A stretch of DNA of 64,000 nucleotides from Bacillus sp. FJAT-50079 (GTDB lineage: Bacteria; Bacillota; Bacilli; Bacillales; Bacillaceae_C), in the NCBI RefSeq assembly GCF_018343515.1, contig NZ_JAGYPD010000003.1, positions 78,116 through 142,115 of the forward strand, written 5' to 3'. Made by a program: the position numbers and the translations under genes. Positions 1 through 8,446 of the stretch are shown in pieces (positions within the stretch are counted from its first letter, which is position 1; each line of letters opens with the position of its first letter). The notes beneath the pieces were generated by a model, which was not told the DNA's origin, searched no databases, and saw only the letters and a list, made by a program, of their open reading frames with translations.

Positions 1-812
1 ACGATTGGACGTCCTACCTGGTCGATGATTTTCTGGACTAGCGGTTCAAGCATATTACTATCGTGAACATTTCCTGGAGTGACGATGTTTGCGAGTACAA
101 ATCCCTTCTCGTCCGTAGCAGCGTGAAAAGAATAGGCAAATTGCTTTGTCCGTTCATCCTTAACGTAATAACCACTCTCAGGGTCCGTTGTCGATTCTTT
201 AATCTCCTTGTACTCTTCTGTTTCAAACTTTTCCGGTGGGAATGGTTTCTTCCCGTTCTTTTCACGATCAAGGTTGAGCTCCTCCTGGAGCCTCTTCTCA
301 TAAGCTCGCGTCTCTTTACGAACAACCTTCTTCTCGAACTTTCTCTTATTCGCACTCGCTTTAACATGGGTCGAATCAATGAAGACATGATCTGGGCTGA
401 GAAGCCCACGATTTGTCACTTCGTTTAGAACTTTATAGAAAATCTGCTCGAACAGATCAGTATCTGCAAATCGACGGACATAGTTTTTCCCAAACGTGGA
501 GAAGTGAGGAACCTCGGTATGAAAGCCAAAGCCTAGAAACCAGCGATATGCCACGTTCGTTTCAATTTCCTTGATTGTCTGGCGCATGGAGCGGATGCCG
601 AAGGTATACTGAATGAATGTCATCTTGATCAGCACTACAGGATCTATGCTGGGTCTACCGATGGTCGAGTAAAGATCTTCAACTAATGGATAGATGAAGG
701 AGAAATCAATAGCCGCATCTAGTTTGCGAACTAGATGATTTTGAGGAACCAACTGCTCTATGGTCAGCATTTCCAACTGTTCGCGCTCATTGATTTGATT
801 CTTCGTCATCAT
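1..812 (-). mobile_element. IS1182-type transposase, cut by the window edge
   Basis: The minus strand is open from the ATG at 812 to the window edge, giving about 270 residues of a DDE transposase. The N-terminus has the family's helical region (IEQLVPQNHLVRKLD), then a section with GIRSMRQTIKEIE, and then the DDE catalytic core start VFIDSTHVKAS, whose Asp is the likely first catalytic residue. A stretch reading YSFHAATDEKGF continues the fold. The rest, including the last catalytic Glu, lies outside the window. GGAGG at 821-825 favours the ATG at 812 over one at 818, which would sit too close. Base composition is richer in GC than its neighbours. The frame shows no lesion, so the element could be intact. 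Assignment to IS1182/IS5-like rests on recognition of these motifs. Confidence 0.85.
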
Positions 813-845
813 ATCCATCACCTCCTATTTTTAATAAGAAATACC

Positions 846-972
846 GTTGATTGGAGCGTAGGGCGGCGACTCCTGCGGGAACAGCGCGAGCTGAAGACCC
901 TGGACTGAGCACAGCGAGGGAAGCGGCTGAAGCCGTGCCCGCGGAACGCGTCCGCCCGAAGCGGAAATCAAC
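846..972. repeat. Bacillus-type GC-rich palindromic intergenic repeat
   Basis: About 127 bp with far higher GC than its surroundings. The ends are imperfect inverted repeats (GTTGATTGGAGCG at the left, and the complement of a GTTGATTTCCGCTTCGG-type end at the right). The inner part carries the ACTCCTGCGGGAACAGCG motif that I know from dispersed elements in many Bacillaceae. It lies just upstream of the transposase start. It is probably non-coding; an open frame across it is a by-product of its GC content. Confidence 0.7.
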
Positions 973-1004
973 TTTCCTAGGTTACCACTATTTTAAAAGA
1001 AAAA

Positions 1005-1078
1005 AGACCGTAGGCAAACACCTAAATTTCTGTGTTTGTCTACAGTCTGAGTCTCCAATTATTCATTGGAGACTTTTT
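1005..1078 (+). terminator. Two consecutive hairpins, the second a strong terminator
   Basis: A 16-bp imperfect stem spans 1005-1048 (AGAC-GTAG-CAAACAC arms). Directly after it is a perfect 9-bp stem, GTCTCCAAT/ATTGGAGAC (1051-1073), followed by five T. No plus-strand gene is visible upstream within the window. The pair may therefore be the end of an older transcription unit displaced by the insertion element. It also insulates the S-box unit that follows. Confidence 0.6.
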
Positions 1079-1129
1079 GCTTTCGACAAAATTCGCAAAT
1101 GGTTCCTAAGAAGATAGACAAAAAATGCC

Positions 1130-1158
1130 TTGACTGTTTTAAGAAAATTGATTACAAT
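1130..1158 (+). promoter_or_regulatory. Sigma-A promoter of the first S-box unit
   Basis: TTGACT at 1130-1135, a 17-bp spacer and TACAAT at 1153-1158. Transcription would start about 40 bases before the riboswitch aptamer. Confidence 0.75.
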
Positions 1159-1202
1159 TCAATTCAAAGTGAATCAATCTGAATTATAAAAAGTGAATAG
1201 CG

Positions 1203-1312
1203 TTTCTTATCCAGAGAGGTGGAGGGACTGACCCGACGAATCCTCAGCAACCAGCAATACGAATTGTATGGTGCTAATTTCAGAAGAATACCGATGTATT
1301 CTAAAGATGAGA
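1203..1312 (+). promoter_or_regulatory. SAM-I (S-box) riboswitch aptamer
   Basis: The S-box core elements appear in order: CTTATC..AGAGAGGTGGAGGGAC, then GCAACC, then GGTGCTAATTTC, and a closing AAAGATGAGA strand that pairs with the first strand to form P1. SAM binding should stabilise P1 and release the downstream terminator strand, switching off yezD and the next gene when SAM is plentiful. Confidence 0.92.
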
Positions 1313-1341
1313 CTGCTTTAACCGGTGAAAACCGTATTTTT

Positions 1342-1375
1342 AAAGCCCTTCTCATCATATGAGAGGGGCTTTTTG
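1342..1375 (+). terminator. Riboswitch-controlled terminator
   Basis: The stem AAGCCCTTCTC / GAGAGGGGCTT is followed by a T run, between the S-box aptamer and yezD. It is the expression platform of the switch. Confidence 0.85.
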
Positions 1376-1399
1376 TGATTAGAAAGGAGGATATGGAGG

Positions 1400-1561
1400 A
1401 TGAACCATGAGCAAGCGACGTTTGATTATATAAAAGAGGAATTGAAAAATATTGATTATGGTTCAATTGTCATTACGATCCATGATGGGAAAGTAACGCA
1501 AATTGATACGAACGAAAAAAAGCGATTTCCATTTGAAAAGAAAGCAACGAAGAAAAAGTAA
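1400..1561 (+). CDS. yezD: YezD-family small protein (DUF2292)
   Basis: A 53-residue protein with the family core IVITIHDGKVTQID followed by a short Phe/Lys-rich tail (KRFPFEKK). YezD-like proteins are often the first small gene after an S-box leader near sulfur genes. The biochemical role is not known to me. AAGGAGG at 1384-1390, nine bases before the ATG at 1400, decides the start; an overlapping ATG at 1393 closes within five codons. The gene sits directly behind the SAM riboswitch terminator, so it should be made when SAM is low. The next gene starts within 16 bases, suggesting one transcript. The C-terminal run of Lys is slightly more basic than I expect for the family. Confidence 0.8.
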   Translation: MNHEQATFDYIKEELKNIDYGSIVITIHDGKVTQIDTNEKKRFPFEKKATKKK

Positions 1562-1576
1562 AAGGAAGTGAATCAA

Positions 1577-1852
1577 TTGGGTGTAGAATTGCATTTCCCA
1601 GATCTTGAATTTGTAAGAAAGACGAAAGAAAGATTTAATGTGAATAGAGGGATTTACAATACGATTGATGCTTGGTTTTATACAAACGGTTTTGATCATA
1701 TTGTAGATCGAAGACGCCATATCATTATGTTCCTTGTGTATGCACAGAAAACAGCTAAAAATCAACTGCTGTTTCCTAACGGCTTAACGGCCAAGCTTGA
1801 GGAATATGTATATTCGCAAAAAAAGAATAGGGTTGGCCTACTAGACAACTAG
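1577..1852 (+). CDS. Small hypothetical protein in the S-box/yezD unit
   Basis: About 91 residues, mostly polar, with aromatic clusters (GIYNTIDAWFYTNGFDHIV) and a basic C-terminus. No signal peptide or membrane helix is visible, and I do not recognise a domain. Two starts are possible: GTG at 1568, which sits on top of the only ribosome site (AAAGGA), and TTG at 1577, which is spaced ten bases from it. I chose TTG. It is co-transcribed with yezD behind the SAM riboswitch and closed by a terminator at 1855-1902, so a role linked to methionine or sulfur supply is inferred only from this position. Confidence 0.6.
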   Translation: MGVELHFPDLEFVRKTKERFNVNRGIYNTIDAWFYTNGFDHIVDRRRHIIMFLVYAQKTAKNQLLFPNGLTAKLEEYVYSQKKNRVGLLDN

Positions 1853-1854
1853 CG

Positions 1855-1902
1855 GCCCTCGTGTGATGGAGAGTATTTTAATCATTACATGAGGGCTTTT
1901 TT
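1855..1902 (+). terminator. Terminator of the yezD unit
   Basis: Long stem with arms GCCCTCGTGTGATG and CATTACATGAGGGC, followed by six T. Confidence 0.85.
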
Positions 1903-1908
1903 ATGGAA

Positions 1909-1937
1909 AATAGGTGGTGCTAAGACCACCACCTATT
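1909..1937 (-). terminator. Terminator of the MFS gene
   Basis: AATAGGTGGTG and its complement flank a four-base loop just behind the stop of the minus-strand MFS gene. A TTTTCC run follows on that strand. Confidence 0.6.
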
Positions 1938-3117
1938 ATTTGCGTCCTTTTACCACGAAAATAATGTATAAGGCAATTGAGCAAAGAATGGATAGCGCTG
2001 CGACCTTATAAATGGAACTGTAGCCAAATAAATAAGCAATTTGTCCGAAAAGAATCGCCCCAATTCCAATTCCTAAATCAAAAAAGGAGAAAAACGTAGC
2101 GTTCGCCATTCCTCTTCGGTTCGGAGGAGATTCTTTGACAGACCATGCTTGCAGCGCAGGCTGCACAGTTCCAAAGCCTAAACCATACAAAATAGCTGCA
2201 ATGTAAAGCGTCAAACTATTTGGCAGCCACGCTAATAGAATCATAGTAATAAAGATTAATAACGTTCCAGGAATAAAAACGAGCCCGTGTCCATGTTGGT
2301 CATATATTTTCCCTGCGAACGTACGTGAAACCATTAAGGCAATTGCATAAAGAAGAAAATACCATTCAATTCCCATAATTCCTTTTTGCGCCGAATAGGC
2401 CGGTAAAAAGGCGGCAATACCTCCGAAAGTAAAGGTAATGAAAAATACAAGCATAGACGGTGGAATGGCTGTTTTCTCATATACATCCCATTTTTTTAAA
2501 GCAACCGTCTGTTTTTCTACCTTTTTATAACGAACTCTTGTCGCCAATAAAAGTGCAGTAAGTCCCAGAACGGCACTAATTAAAAATAGTTGCGGAAATG
2601 AAATGACTCCTACTAAAGCGAGGCCCAATGTTGGACCAAAAGCTAACGCCAAATTCCCTGATAGGCCAAAGTAGCCCATACCTTCCCCGCGCCGATTGGC
2701 TGGAATAAGATCTGTGGCAATCGTTCCAGACGCTGTCGTTGAAAAGCCAAACCCAATCCCTTGAACAAACCGAAGCATTAATAAAAAAGCTAGGCCTGTA
2801 ACGAAACCAAACGTTCCGATGGAAACTACAAAGATCCCAAGACCGAGCAAATAAACAAAGCCTCTTCCTCTTGTTTCCAATATTCGCCCGGCATAAGGTC
2901 GAAAGAGAAGGGCTGAAAAAGTGAACATCCCAACAACGATTCCAATGACTTGTTCATTTCCACCAAGCTCCCCAACAAACAAGGGGATCGTCGGTAGGGT
3001 CATTTGGAATCCAAGAAAAACAAAAAAGTTGGACAGAACGACTAATGTAAAGTCTCTCGTCCAAATCTTTTCGGACGTCTCCGAATGCGGAGCTCCCTTT
3101 ATGAGCTGCTGACTCAA
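1936..3117 (-). CDS. MFS family exporter, 12 membrane segments
   Basis: A 393-residue integral membrane protein with about twelve hydrophobic helices. After a short cytoplasmic N-terminus (WTRDFTLVVLSNFFVFLG begins helix 1) it shows the MFS motif A region between helices 2 and 3 (FRPYAGRILETRGR) and motif C-like GFGFSTTASGTIATDL in helix 5. The size is typical of drug or metabolite/H+ antiporters, and the substrate cannot be told. The start is TTG at 3117, placed by GAGAGG six bases upstream. The gene stands alone between a terminator and the repeat array, so its neighbours give no hint of function. Confidence 0.82.
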   Translation of the reverse strand: MSQQLIKGAPHSETSEKIWTRDFTLVVLSNFFVFLGFQMTLPTIPLFVGELGGNEQVIGIVVGMFTFSALLFRPYAGRILETRGRGFVYLLGLGIFVVSIGTFGFVTGLAFLLMLRFVQGIGFGFSTTASGTIATDLIPANRRGEGMGYFGLSGNLALAFGPTLGLALVGVISFPQLFLISAVLGLTALLLATRVRYKKVEKQTVALKKWDVYEKTAIPPSMLVFFITFTFGGIAAFLPAYSAQKGIMGIEWYFLLYAIALMVSRTFAGKIYDQHGHGLVFIPGTLLIFITMILLAWLPNSLTLYIAAILYGLGFGTVQPALQAWSVKESPPNRRGMANATFFSFFDLGIGIGAILFGQIAYLFGYSSIYKVAALSILCSIALYIIFVVKGRK

Positions 3118-3252
3118 TCAGATCCTCTCCCTTCATCGTAAATTGTTCGATACACTAAATATTATTTTACACGAATTCAGGTAACAAATCTAAAAGAAAC
3201 ACTTTCTATTAATTCGGAATCTTGGGCGAATGGGTTTTTGCTTCCTAGCGAG

Positions 3253-3592
3253 CGGATTTGTCTATTTTACGAGCCACATTCCCATTTTTATAAGCCGGTT
3301 CTCCTATTTTACAAGTCGCTTTCCCATTTTTACAAGCCAGTTTGTCTATTTTACGGGCCACATTCGTATTTTTACACTCCGGTTCTACTTTACAAGCTGC
3401 ATTCCTATTTTTATAAGCCGGTTCTCCTATTTAACAAGCCGCTTTCCCATTTTTACAAGCGAGTTCTCCTATTTTACGAGCCACATTCGTATTTTTACAC
3501 TCCGGTTCTACTTTACAAGCTGCTTTCCCATTTTTATAAGCCGGTTCTCCTATTTTACAAGCCGCTTTCCCATTTTTACAAGCCAGTTCATC
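3253..3592. repeat. Degenerate 21-bp tandem repeat array
   Basis: About sixteen units of 21 bp (two are 18 bp) alternate between the types CTTTCCCATTTTTACAAGC+CA and GTTCTCCTATTTTACAAGC+CG. A block of roughly 120 bp is itself repeated once. Because the unit and its deletions are multiples of three, several frames remain open through the array, including one on the minus strand. No start with a ribosome site fits any of them. The array lies between the MFS gene's upstream region and the end of htpG. Function unknown. Confidence 0.85.
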
Positions 3593-3658
3593 CATTCAAC
3601 GAACTACCTCGATGCTCCAACGACGGTTTTGCACCTCACCGCATCGTCCCATCAATAA

Positions 3659-3684
3659 AGGGATATCTGCCAGCAGATATCCCT
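3659..3684 (-). terminator. htpG terminator
   Basis: The perfect stem GGGATATCTGC/GCAGATATCCC lies right behind the htpG stop, with TTTATT following on the minus strand. Confidence 0.65.
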
Positions 3685-3690
3685 CAATCA

Positions 3691-5574
3691 TTAAACCATC
3701 ACTTTACACATATCATTCGTAAATTCGACTGGATCTTCAATTGGCAATCCTTCGATTAATAACGCTTGATTGTATAAAAGATTTGTATATAAATTTAATT
3801 TCTCACGGTCTTGCTCAAATGCGGATTTTAATGATTGGAACACATCGTGGTTCATGTTAATTTCCAATACTTTTTCCGCTTGGACATTTTGATTATCAGG
3901 CATGGCCCGTAAGATTTTTTCCATCTCGATCGTTACTTCGCCATCTGCGGACAAGCAAACAGGGTGGGAGCGCAATCGTTTCGATGCACGTACATCCTTT
4001 ACTTTATCAGCTAAAAGTTCCTTCATATAATCAAAAAGCTCTTTGCTTTCTTCCGCTTTATCAACATCTTTTTCCTCGTCGCTATCCTTCTTTTCAATGC
4101 CTAGATCGCCGCTGGAAACGGATCTAAATTCCTTTTCCTTGTAAGACATAAGCATTTTAATCGCGAACTCATCGATTTCGTCTGTGAAGTATAAAATTTC
4201 ATATCCTTCATCAGCGACAAGCTCTGTTTGCGGTAATTTATCAATTCTTTCAATTGATTCTCCAGAAGCGTAGTAAATGTACTTTTGCTCTTCAGGCATT
4301 CTTGACACATATTCATTTAAGCTTACAAGTTTCTTCTCTTTAGAAGAGTAGAACAATAGTAAATCTTGCAATGCATCTTTATTCGCACCAAAATCGCTAT
4401 ACACACCGTATTTCAGCTGTCTGCCAAATGCTTCGTAAAACTTCTCATATTTTTCCCGGTCATTTTTTAACATGCTTTGCAGTTCGCTATTGATCTTCTT
4501 ATTAATATTATTTGCGATTCGCTTTAACTGACGGTCTTGCTGTAAAATTTCCCGTGAAATATTTAATGATAAATCTTCGGAATCAACCATCCCTTTTACA
4601 AAGCTAAAATAATCAGGAAGGAGATCCGCGCATTTACTCATAATTAAGACGCCGTTTGAATAGAGCTCCAAGCCTTTTTCATATTCCTTCGAATAATAAT
4701 CGAATGGAGTCTTTTCAGGGATAAATAAAATCGCGTTGTAGCGAATCGCTCCATCAACACTCGTATGAATATGGGCAAGTGGTTTATCAAAGCCATAATG
4801 CTTTTCCGCATAAAAATTCTCGTAATCTTCGTCTTTTAATTCTGAGCGATTCTTTTTCCAAATCGGCACCATGCTATTGATGATTTCTTCTTCTGTATAT
4901 TCTTCGAATTCATCTTCGCTGCCATCTTTTAAGCGGCTTTTTGATACATCCATTTTAATCGGATAACGAATAAAATCTGAGTATTTTTTAATAATCGAAC
5001 GGAGGCGATATTCTTCTAAATACTCGTCATATTGCTCGTCTTCCGTATTTTCTTTAATTGTTAAAATAATTTCCGTTCCGACGGATTCTTTTTCCGCAGG
5101 CTCAATCGTATAGCCCTCTGCGCCTGTCGATTCCCATTTAAATGCCTCGTCGCTTCCTAACGCTTTACTAATTACTGTTACTTTATCAGCAACCATAAAA
5201 GCGGAATAAAAACCAACACCGAATTGGCCAATAATTTCGTGACCATCCTTTAATTCGTTCTCCGTCTTAAAGGCTAAGGAACCACTTTTAGCAATGACAC
5301 CAAGATTTGTTTCTAACTCATCCTTCGTCATCCCAATTCCTGTATCAACCAAAGTTAATCTTCGATTCTCTTTATCCGCTGCAATTTTTATGTAATAGCT
5401 ATCACGATCAAATGTGAGTGAATCATCCGTTAATGCTTTGTAATAAATTTTATCAATCGCATCGCTCGCATTGGAAATTAACTCTCGTAAAAAGATTTCT
5501 TTCTGCGAGTAAATGGAATTGATCATCATTTCCAACAATCTCTTCGATTCCGCTTCAAACAATTTTTTCTCCAT
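3691..5574 (-). CDS. htpG: Molecular chaperone HtpG (Hsp90)
   Basis: A cytosolic Hsp90 dimer of about 627 residues, full family length. The N-terminal GHKL ATPase shows [12 protein letters not shown] (Mg/ATP-binding Glu and Asn), DTGIGM and [11 protein letters not shown] (lid). The middle domain contains [12 protein letters not shown] with the catalytic-loop Arg, and a C-terminal dimerisation domain ends the protein. Two adjacent ATGs (5577 and 5574) follow AAGGAGA. I chose 5574 because the known Bacillus protein starts one residue before the matching KK(E/L)F segment. The gene is transcribed alone. A perfect CIRCE operator lies 23 bases upstream, so HrcA control is expected. I do not know this for B. 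subtilis htpG, which belongs to a separate heat-shock class. Confidence 0.97.
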   Translation of the reverse strand: MEKKLFEAESKRLLEMMINSIYSQKEIFLRELISNASDAIDKIYYKALTDDSLTFDRDSYYIKIAADKENRRLTLVDTGIGMTKDELETNLGVIAKSGSLAFKTENELKDGHEIIGQFGVGFYSAFMVADKVTVISKALGSDEAFKWESTGAEGYTIEPAEKESVGTEIILTIKENTEDEQYDEYLEEYRLRSIIKKYSDFIRYPIKMDVSKSRLKDGSEDEFEEYTEEEIINSMVPIWKKNRSELKDEDYENFYAEKHYGFDKPLAHIHTSVDGAIRYNAILFIPEKTPFDYYSKEYEKGLELYSNGVLIMSKCADLLPDYFSFVKGMVDSEDLSLNISREILQQDRQLKRIANNINKKINSELQSMLKNDREKYEKFYEAFGRQLKYGVYSDFGANKDALQDLLLFYSSKEKKLVSLNEYVSRMPEEQKYIYYASGESIERIDKLPQTELVADEGYEILYFTDEIDEFAIKMLMSYKEKEFRSVSSGDLGIEKKDSDEEKDVDKAEESKELFDYMKELLADKVKDVRASKRLRSHPVCLSADGEVTIEMEKILRAMPDNQNVQAEKVLEINMNHDVFQSLKSAFEQDREKLNLYTNLLYNQALLIEGLPIEDPVEFTNDMCKVMV

Positions 5575-5596
5575 CATTGTTCTCCTTTCAAATCGT

Positions 5597-5623
5597 TTAG
5601 CACTCATCAACGAAGAGTGCTAA
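5597..5623 (-). promoter_or_regulatory. CIRCE operator (HrcA site) in the htpG leader
   Basis: An exact match to the CIRCE consensus: TTAGCACTC, nine bases, GAGTGCTAA. It lies between the promoter and the htpG start, overlapping the likely transcription start. Confidence 0.95.
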
Positions 5624-5627
5624 TTAC

Positions 5628-5656
5628 TAAATATCACATATAAGAGATGATGTCAA
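5628..5656 (-). promoter_or_regulatory. Likely sigma-A promoter of htpG
   Basis: On the minus strand a perfect TTGACA (5656-5651) is followed after 17 bases by a weak TATTTA (5633-5628); GATATT two bases nearer is an alternative. CIRCE then covers +1. Confidence 0.55.
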
Positions 5657-5962
5657 TGCATCATTAACATTGAGTGTCTAGTGAAAAAGCTTTTAGATCA
5701 TTGTTTTAAATGGAAAAGCAATCTGATTAAAAAACATGGATATTTTCATCAAGCAGTTATACGGATCATTTGGGAGGAATTTGTAAGGATTGCTTTATTT
5801 TTTAAGATGTAATTCATGCTGAGTCGATCATATGTACAATTTTGCTAAAATATTGGATTTTACAGACAATTTATAAAGCGGTATGGTTGATATACACATG
5901 TGATGAAATGTAGCGCTCGGATCCGACGTGCAACGGACTGAAAACAAATAAGGAGTGTTTCG
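5657..5962. other. Intergenic region between htpG and nhaC
   Basis: AT-rich spacer of about 300 bases between divergent genes. It should hold the nhaC promoter, but no hexamer pair stands out. I see no RNA structure or reading frame that I can support. Confidence 0.4.
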
Positions 5963-7375
5963 ATGCCTTCCGATCAGAAAAAAGCATCACTACGTTATTC
6001 AATATTGATTTTGTTAATTGTGGTTACGATGATTTCCATTGGTATGCTCGTTTTTCATGCATCCATACAGCTTATGTTGTTTATGACGATTTTAACGATG
6101 ATTCCCTTTGTCATGAGGTTAGGATATACGTATGAAACGTTAGAGAAGAAGATTTTTTCTTCCATGCTTAGTGCATTACAACCCGCACTTATCCTTCTGG
6201 CGGTCGGAATGCTCATCGGTTCATGGATGGCATCTGGAACCGTTCCGGCGCTAATCTATTATGGGATTCAAGCAATATCTCCACAGTTCTTCTTATTAAC
6301 TACTCTTATTTTTTGTTCGATTGTATCTCTAGCAACAGGTTCCTCCTGGGCTACTCTTGGAACGGCGGGGATCGCGATGATGGGAGTGAGCCAAAGCTTA
6401 GGAATTCCAGCAGGTGTGACAGCGGGAGCGATTATTAGTGGCGCTTATTTTGGGGATAAAATGTCGCCATTATCCGATAGCACCAATTTATCCGCTGCTG
6501 TTGTCGGTGCAGACTTGATGACACATATAAAACATATGTTATGGACAACAGTACCCGCCTATACAATTACAGCGATCATTTTTACAGTGATGGGCTTTAA
6601 ATATGGGAACCAAACGGTAAATTCAGCAGAAGTCAGCACATTAACAGGTTATTTAGGGGAGCATTTTCACTTAGGAGCTATCCCGTTCATTCCAATTGTG
6701 ATCCTTTTTCTACTTCTTATTTCCAAGAAACCAGCGATTACCTCGATTTTTATTGGCTCTCTGGCAGGAGCGCTTGTCGCTATTTTTTACCAAGGTGTGG
6801 ATGTAAGAGAAATACTAAATATCCTATATAACGGTTTTTATGTGGAATCAGGCATTGAAGTTGTCGATACGTTGCTACAACGAGGCGGGCTCATTAGTAT
6901 GGTTGAATTAGTGATTCTATTCCTCTTTGCCCTTGGTCTAGGTGGACTGCTTCAAACATCTGGAGTACTTGAAACGATTGTCCAATCGATTACAAGTAAG
7001 ATTAAAAGTAAGGGCATGCTAGTATTTGTCACGATTCTGACTGCCTATTTCACATTGGGAATGGGAGGGGCTTTTTCCTTTTCAGCGGTTATGACAGGGA
7101 CATTAATGAAGCCATTATTTGAAAAATTTAACCTATGCCCTGAAAATTTATCAAGAATTATTGAGGATACAGCTACGCAAAGTTGTGCGTTGCCGCCATG
7201 GACAGCGAGCGGATTATTTACGGCGGCAGCATTAGGTGTGTCACCATTGGTATATATCCCGTTTTGCTTCCTAGCGATGATTACCCCATTATTCAGCTTG
7301 GCATACGGAATTATTGATTTTACGATAAAAGAAAAGCCGGAGAAAGTGAGCGGAAGCTATGCGTTAGAGGTATAA
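5963..7375 (+). CDS. nhaC: Na+/H+ antiporter, NhaC family
   Basis: A 470-residue membrane protein with about eleven or twelve helices. Family hallmarks include the discontinuous-helix region ATGSSWATLGTAGIA, then SGAYFGDKMSPLSDSTNLSAA, and the matching second half with GGAFSFSAVMTGTLM and EDTATQSCALPPWT. These Ser/Thr/Asp-rich stretches in the membrane are the ion path in this superfamily. It would expel Na+ (or exchange malate/lactate in relatives) using the proton gradient. AAGGAGTG precedes the ATG by six bases. It is monocistronic. The substrate is inferred from the family name; amino-acid or carboxylate exchange is possible for some members. Confidence 0.85.
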   Translation: MPSDQKKASLRYSILILLIVVTMISIGMLVFHASIQLMLFMTILTMIPFVMRLGYTYETLEKKIFSSMLSALQPALILLAVGMLIGSWMASGTVPALIYYGIQAISPQFFLLTTLIFCSIVSLATGSSWATLGTAGIAMMGVSQSLGIPAGVTAGAIISGAYFGDKMSPLSDSTNLSAAVVGADLMTHIKHMLWTTVPAYTITAIIFTVMGFKYGNQTVNSAEVSTLTGYLGEHFHLGAIPFIPIVILFLLLISKKPAITSIFIGSLAGALVAIFYQGVDVREILNILYNGFYVESGIEVVDTLLQRGGLISMVELVILFLFALGLGGLLQTSGVLETIVQSITSKIKSKGMLVFVTILTAYFTLGMGGAFSFSAVMTGTLMKPLFEKFNLCPENLSRIIEDTATQSCALPPWTASGLFTAAALGVSPLVYIPFCFLAMITPLFSLAYGIIDFTIKEKPEKVSGSYALEV

Positions 7376-7380
7376 AAATA

Positions 7381-7410
7381 GAAGAGGAGTTCTGTCTAGA
7401 ACTCCTCTTC
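7381..7410 (-). terminator. Shared hairpin between convergent genes
   Basis: Perfect 13-bp stem GAAGAGGAGTTCT/AGAACTCCTCTTC. On the minus strand it is followed by TATTTTTA, making it a terminator for the leftward unit. The plus side has no T run, so nhaC read-through is possible. Confidence 0.7.
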
Positions 7411-7414
7411 AACC

Positions 7415-7699
7415 TTATCGAATGGCCGCAATGATTCCTTGTTCATCATCGAGAATTAATTCAATTCCCGCATACGGGTCTTCGTTTATAAATTCAGCAA
7501 GCCAAATGCGCAGCGCTTCAATTAGATTGGCGGTAATTAACACTTGCTTGCGCTCATCTACATATACTTCCGCAGAAAAACCATAATCATCATGAATTAG
7601 CTCCACTTCAACCTCTTCAGGCTTGACCTGTTTTTTGCGGGCAATATAGACACAAACCGCATTAATAATATCTTGTTCAGGAATGATTAGCCTCTCCAT
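7415..7699 (-). CDS. DUF2653 (YxcD-like) protein
   Basis: A 94-residue soluble acidic protein beginning with an N-terminal helix (IIPEQDIINAVCVYIA) followed by alternating strands (VEVELIHDDYGFSAEVYVD). The layout matches the small Bacillus YxcD/DUF2653 family, whose role is unknown. The start overlaps the end of the upstream membrane-protein gene by 13 bases, so the two are translationally coupled and probably work together. No catalytic motif can be seen. Confidence 0.65.
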   Translation of the reverse strand: MERLIIPEQDIINAVCVYIARKKQVKPEEVEVELIHDDYGFSAEVYVDERKQVLITANLIEALRIWLAEFINEDPYAGIELILDDEQGIIAAIR

Positions 7700-8127
7700 G
7701 GATTTGTATCCTCACGTTTCTTTTCCTTGAAAAAGTGAAAGATTTTACGAATGATTGAAATTAAAACAACGATCGCTAACACATTAACGAGAAGACCAAG
7801 GAAAGAACCGAGTGCTCCCATGTTTGCAAATAAGCTACCGAATAGCAATCCAGCAATCCCACCCATGAGCAAGCCTTTCATTAACCCACCAGATGCCATT
7901 CCGCCAGGCGTATTCGTTTTCGTTGTAGATGCTTTTGTTGTTGTCGCATCGTCTTGTTTCTTTTGTGTATTAGTTTGATTCGTTTTACTATTATTCATGT
8001 TAAAGCTTCTTTTTCCTGACTTATATCCTCGCGCTTCAACCGTTGTTGAATGATCTTGAGAAAGAATGTCACCAACAGGTGAGAAGATAAGTGTGAGTGC
8101 AAATAAAGCAGCAAAGATTTTTTTCAA
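7687..8127 (-). CDS. Secreted/membrane protein with Gly-rich hydrophobic segment
   Basis: A 146-residue protein. Residues 1-25 look like a signal peptide (lysines, then a hydrophobic core, then a possible cut near SQDHS). Residues 40-75 are low-complexity Asn/Thr/Lys. Residues 75-128 form a Gly/Leu-rich hairpin of two membrane helices (MKGLLMGGIAGLLFGSLFA, then a second helix), followed by a basic tail. The Gly-rich hairpin resembles the N-terminal part of bacterial Tim44-like proteins, but the Tim44 domain itself is absent. It is coupled to the DUF2653 gene that follows. Function unknown. Confidence 0.6.
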   Translation of the reverse strand: MKKIFAALFALTLIFSPVGDILSQDHSTTVEARGYKSGKRSFNMNNSKTNQTNTQKKQDDATTTKASTTKTNTPGGMASGGLMKGLLMGGIAGLLFGSLFANMGALGSFLGLLVNVLAIVVLISIIRKIFHFFKEKKREDTNPWRG

Positions 8128-8204
8128 AATATTATTCCCCCATGCAATTCATTTCTTTTAATTTTACTATTTTTACTTAGAATAGCAACAATCGTGAACA
8201 ATGG

Positions 8205-8233
8205 TTGAATAATTGTCATATATGGAATATAAT
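8205..8233 (+). promoter_or_regulatory. Sigma-A promoter of the second S-box unit
   Basis: TTGAAT (8205-8210), a 17-bp spacer and a perfect TATAAT (8228-8233), just upstream of the aptamer. Confidence 0.8.
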
Positions 8234-8246
8234 TTGAATAATTTCA

Positions 8247-8350
8247 TAGTTATCTAGAGTGACCGAGAGACCTGGTTCGATGACGTCACAGCAACCTGCT
8301 AATAGTAAGGTGCTCCTACCAGCAAGGCATATTGCTTTGGATGATAAAAC
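8247..8350 (+). promoter_or_regulatory. SAM-I type riboswitch aptamer (divergent sequence)
   Basis: The core is recognisable but less canonical than the other two: AGTTATCTAGAGTGACCGAG, then GCAACC, GGTGCTCCTACC, and a closing GGATGATAA strand that pairs back to TTATC to form P1. A terminator follows immediately, as in other S-box leaders. The GACCTGGTTCGATGACGTC section replaces the usual GGGACTGGCCC segment, yet the same stem geometry can form. Confidence 0.8.
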
Positions 8351-8356
8351 GGCTCT

Positions 8357-8389
8357 CCCCTTTTGTATCCATTGCAAAAGGGGATTTTT
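8357..8389 (+). terminator. Riboswitch-controlled terminator
   Basis: Perfect stem CCCCTTTTG/CAAAAGGGG with a nine-base loop and five T after it. Confidence 0.88.
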
Positions 8390-8446
8390 GTGTTTCACGA
8401 AACGGTCGATTCCGAGCAGATGCAAAAATAGTCGCATTAGGAGGAA

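Noticed and set aside
63-428. Open plus-strand frame across the transposase
   Set aside because: It is the antisense shadow of an intact transposase frame and has no ribosome site.
851-1117. 88-codon plus-strand frame
   Set aside because: It runs through the GC-rich palindromic repeat and two hairpins; composition is that of the repeat, not a protein.
3253-3592. Possible CRISPR array
   Set aside because: Units are directly tandem without unique spacers, and no cas gene is near.
3230-3759. Two overlapping plus-strand frames with FYKP-type repeats
   Set aside because: They arise from the 21-bp repeat; neither has a credible start and one runs into the htpG gene.
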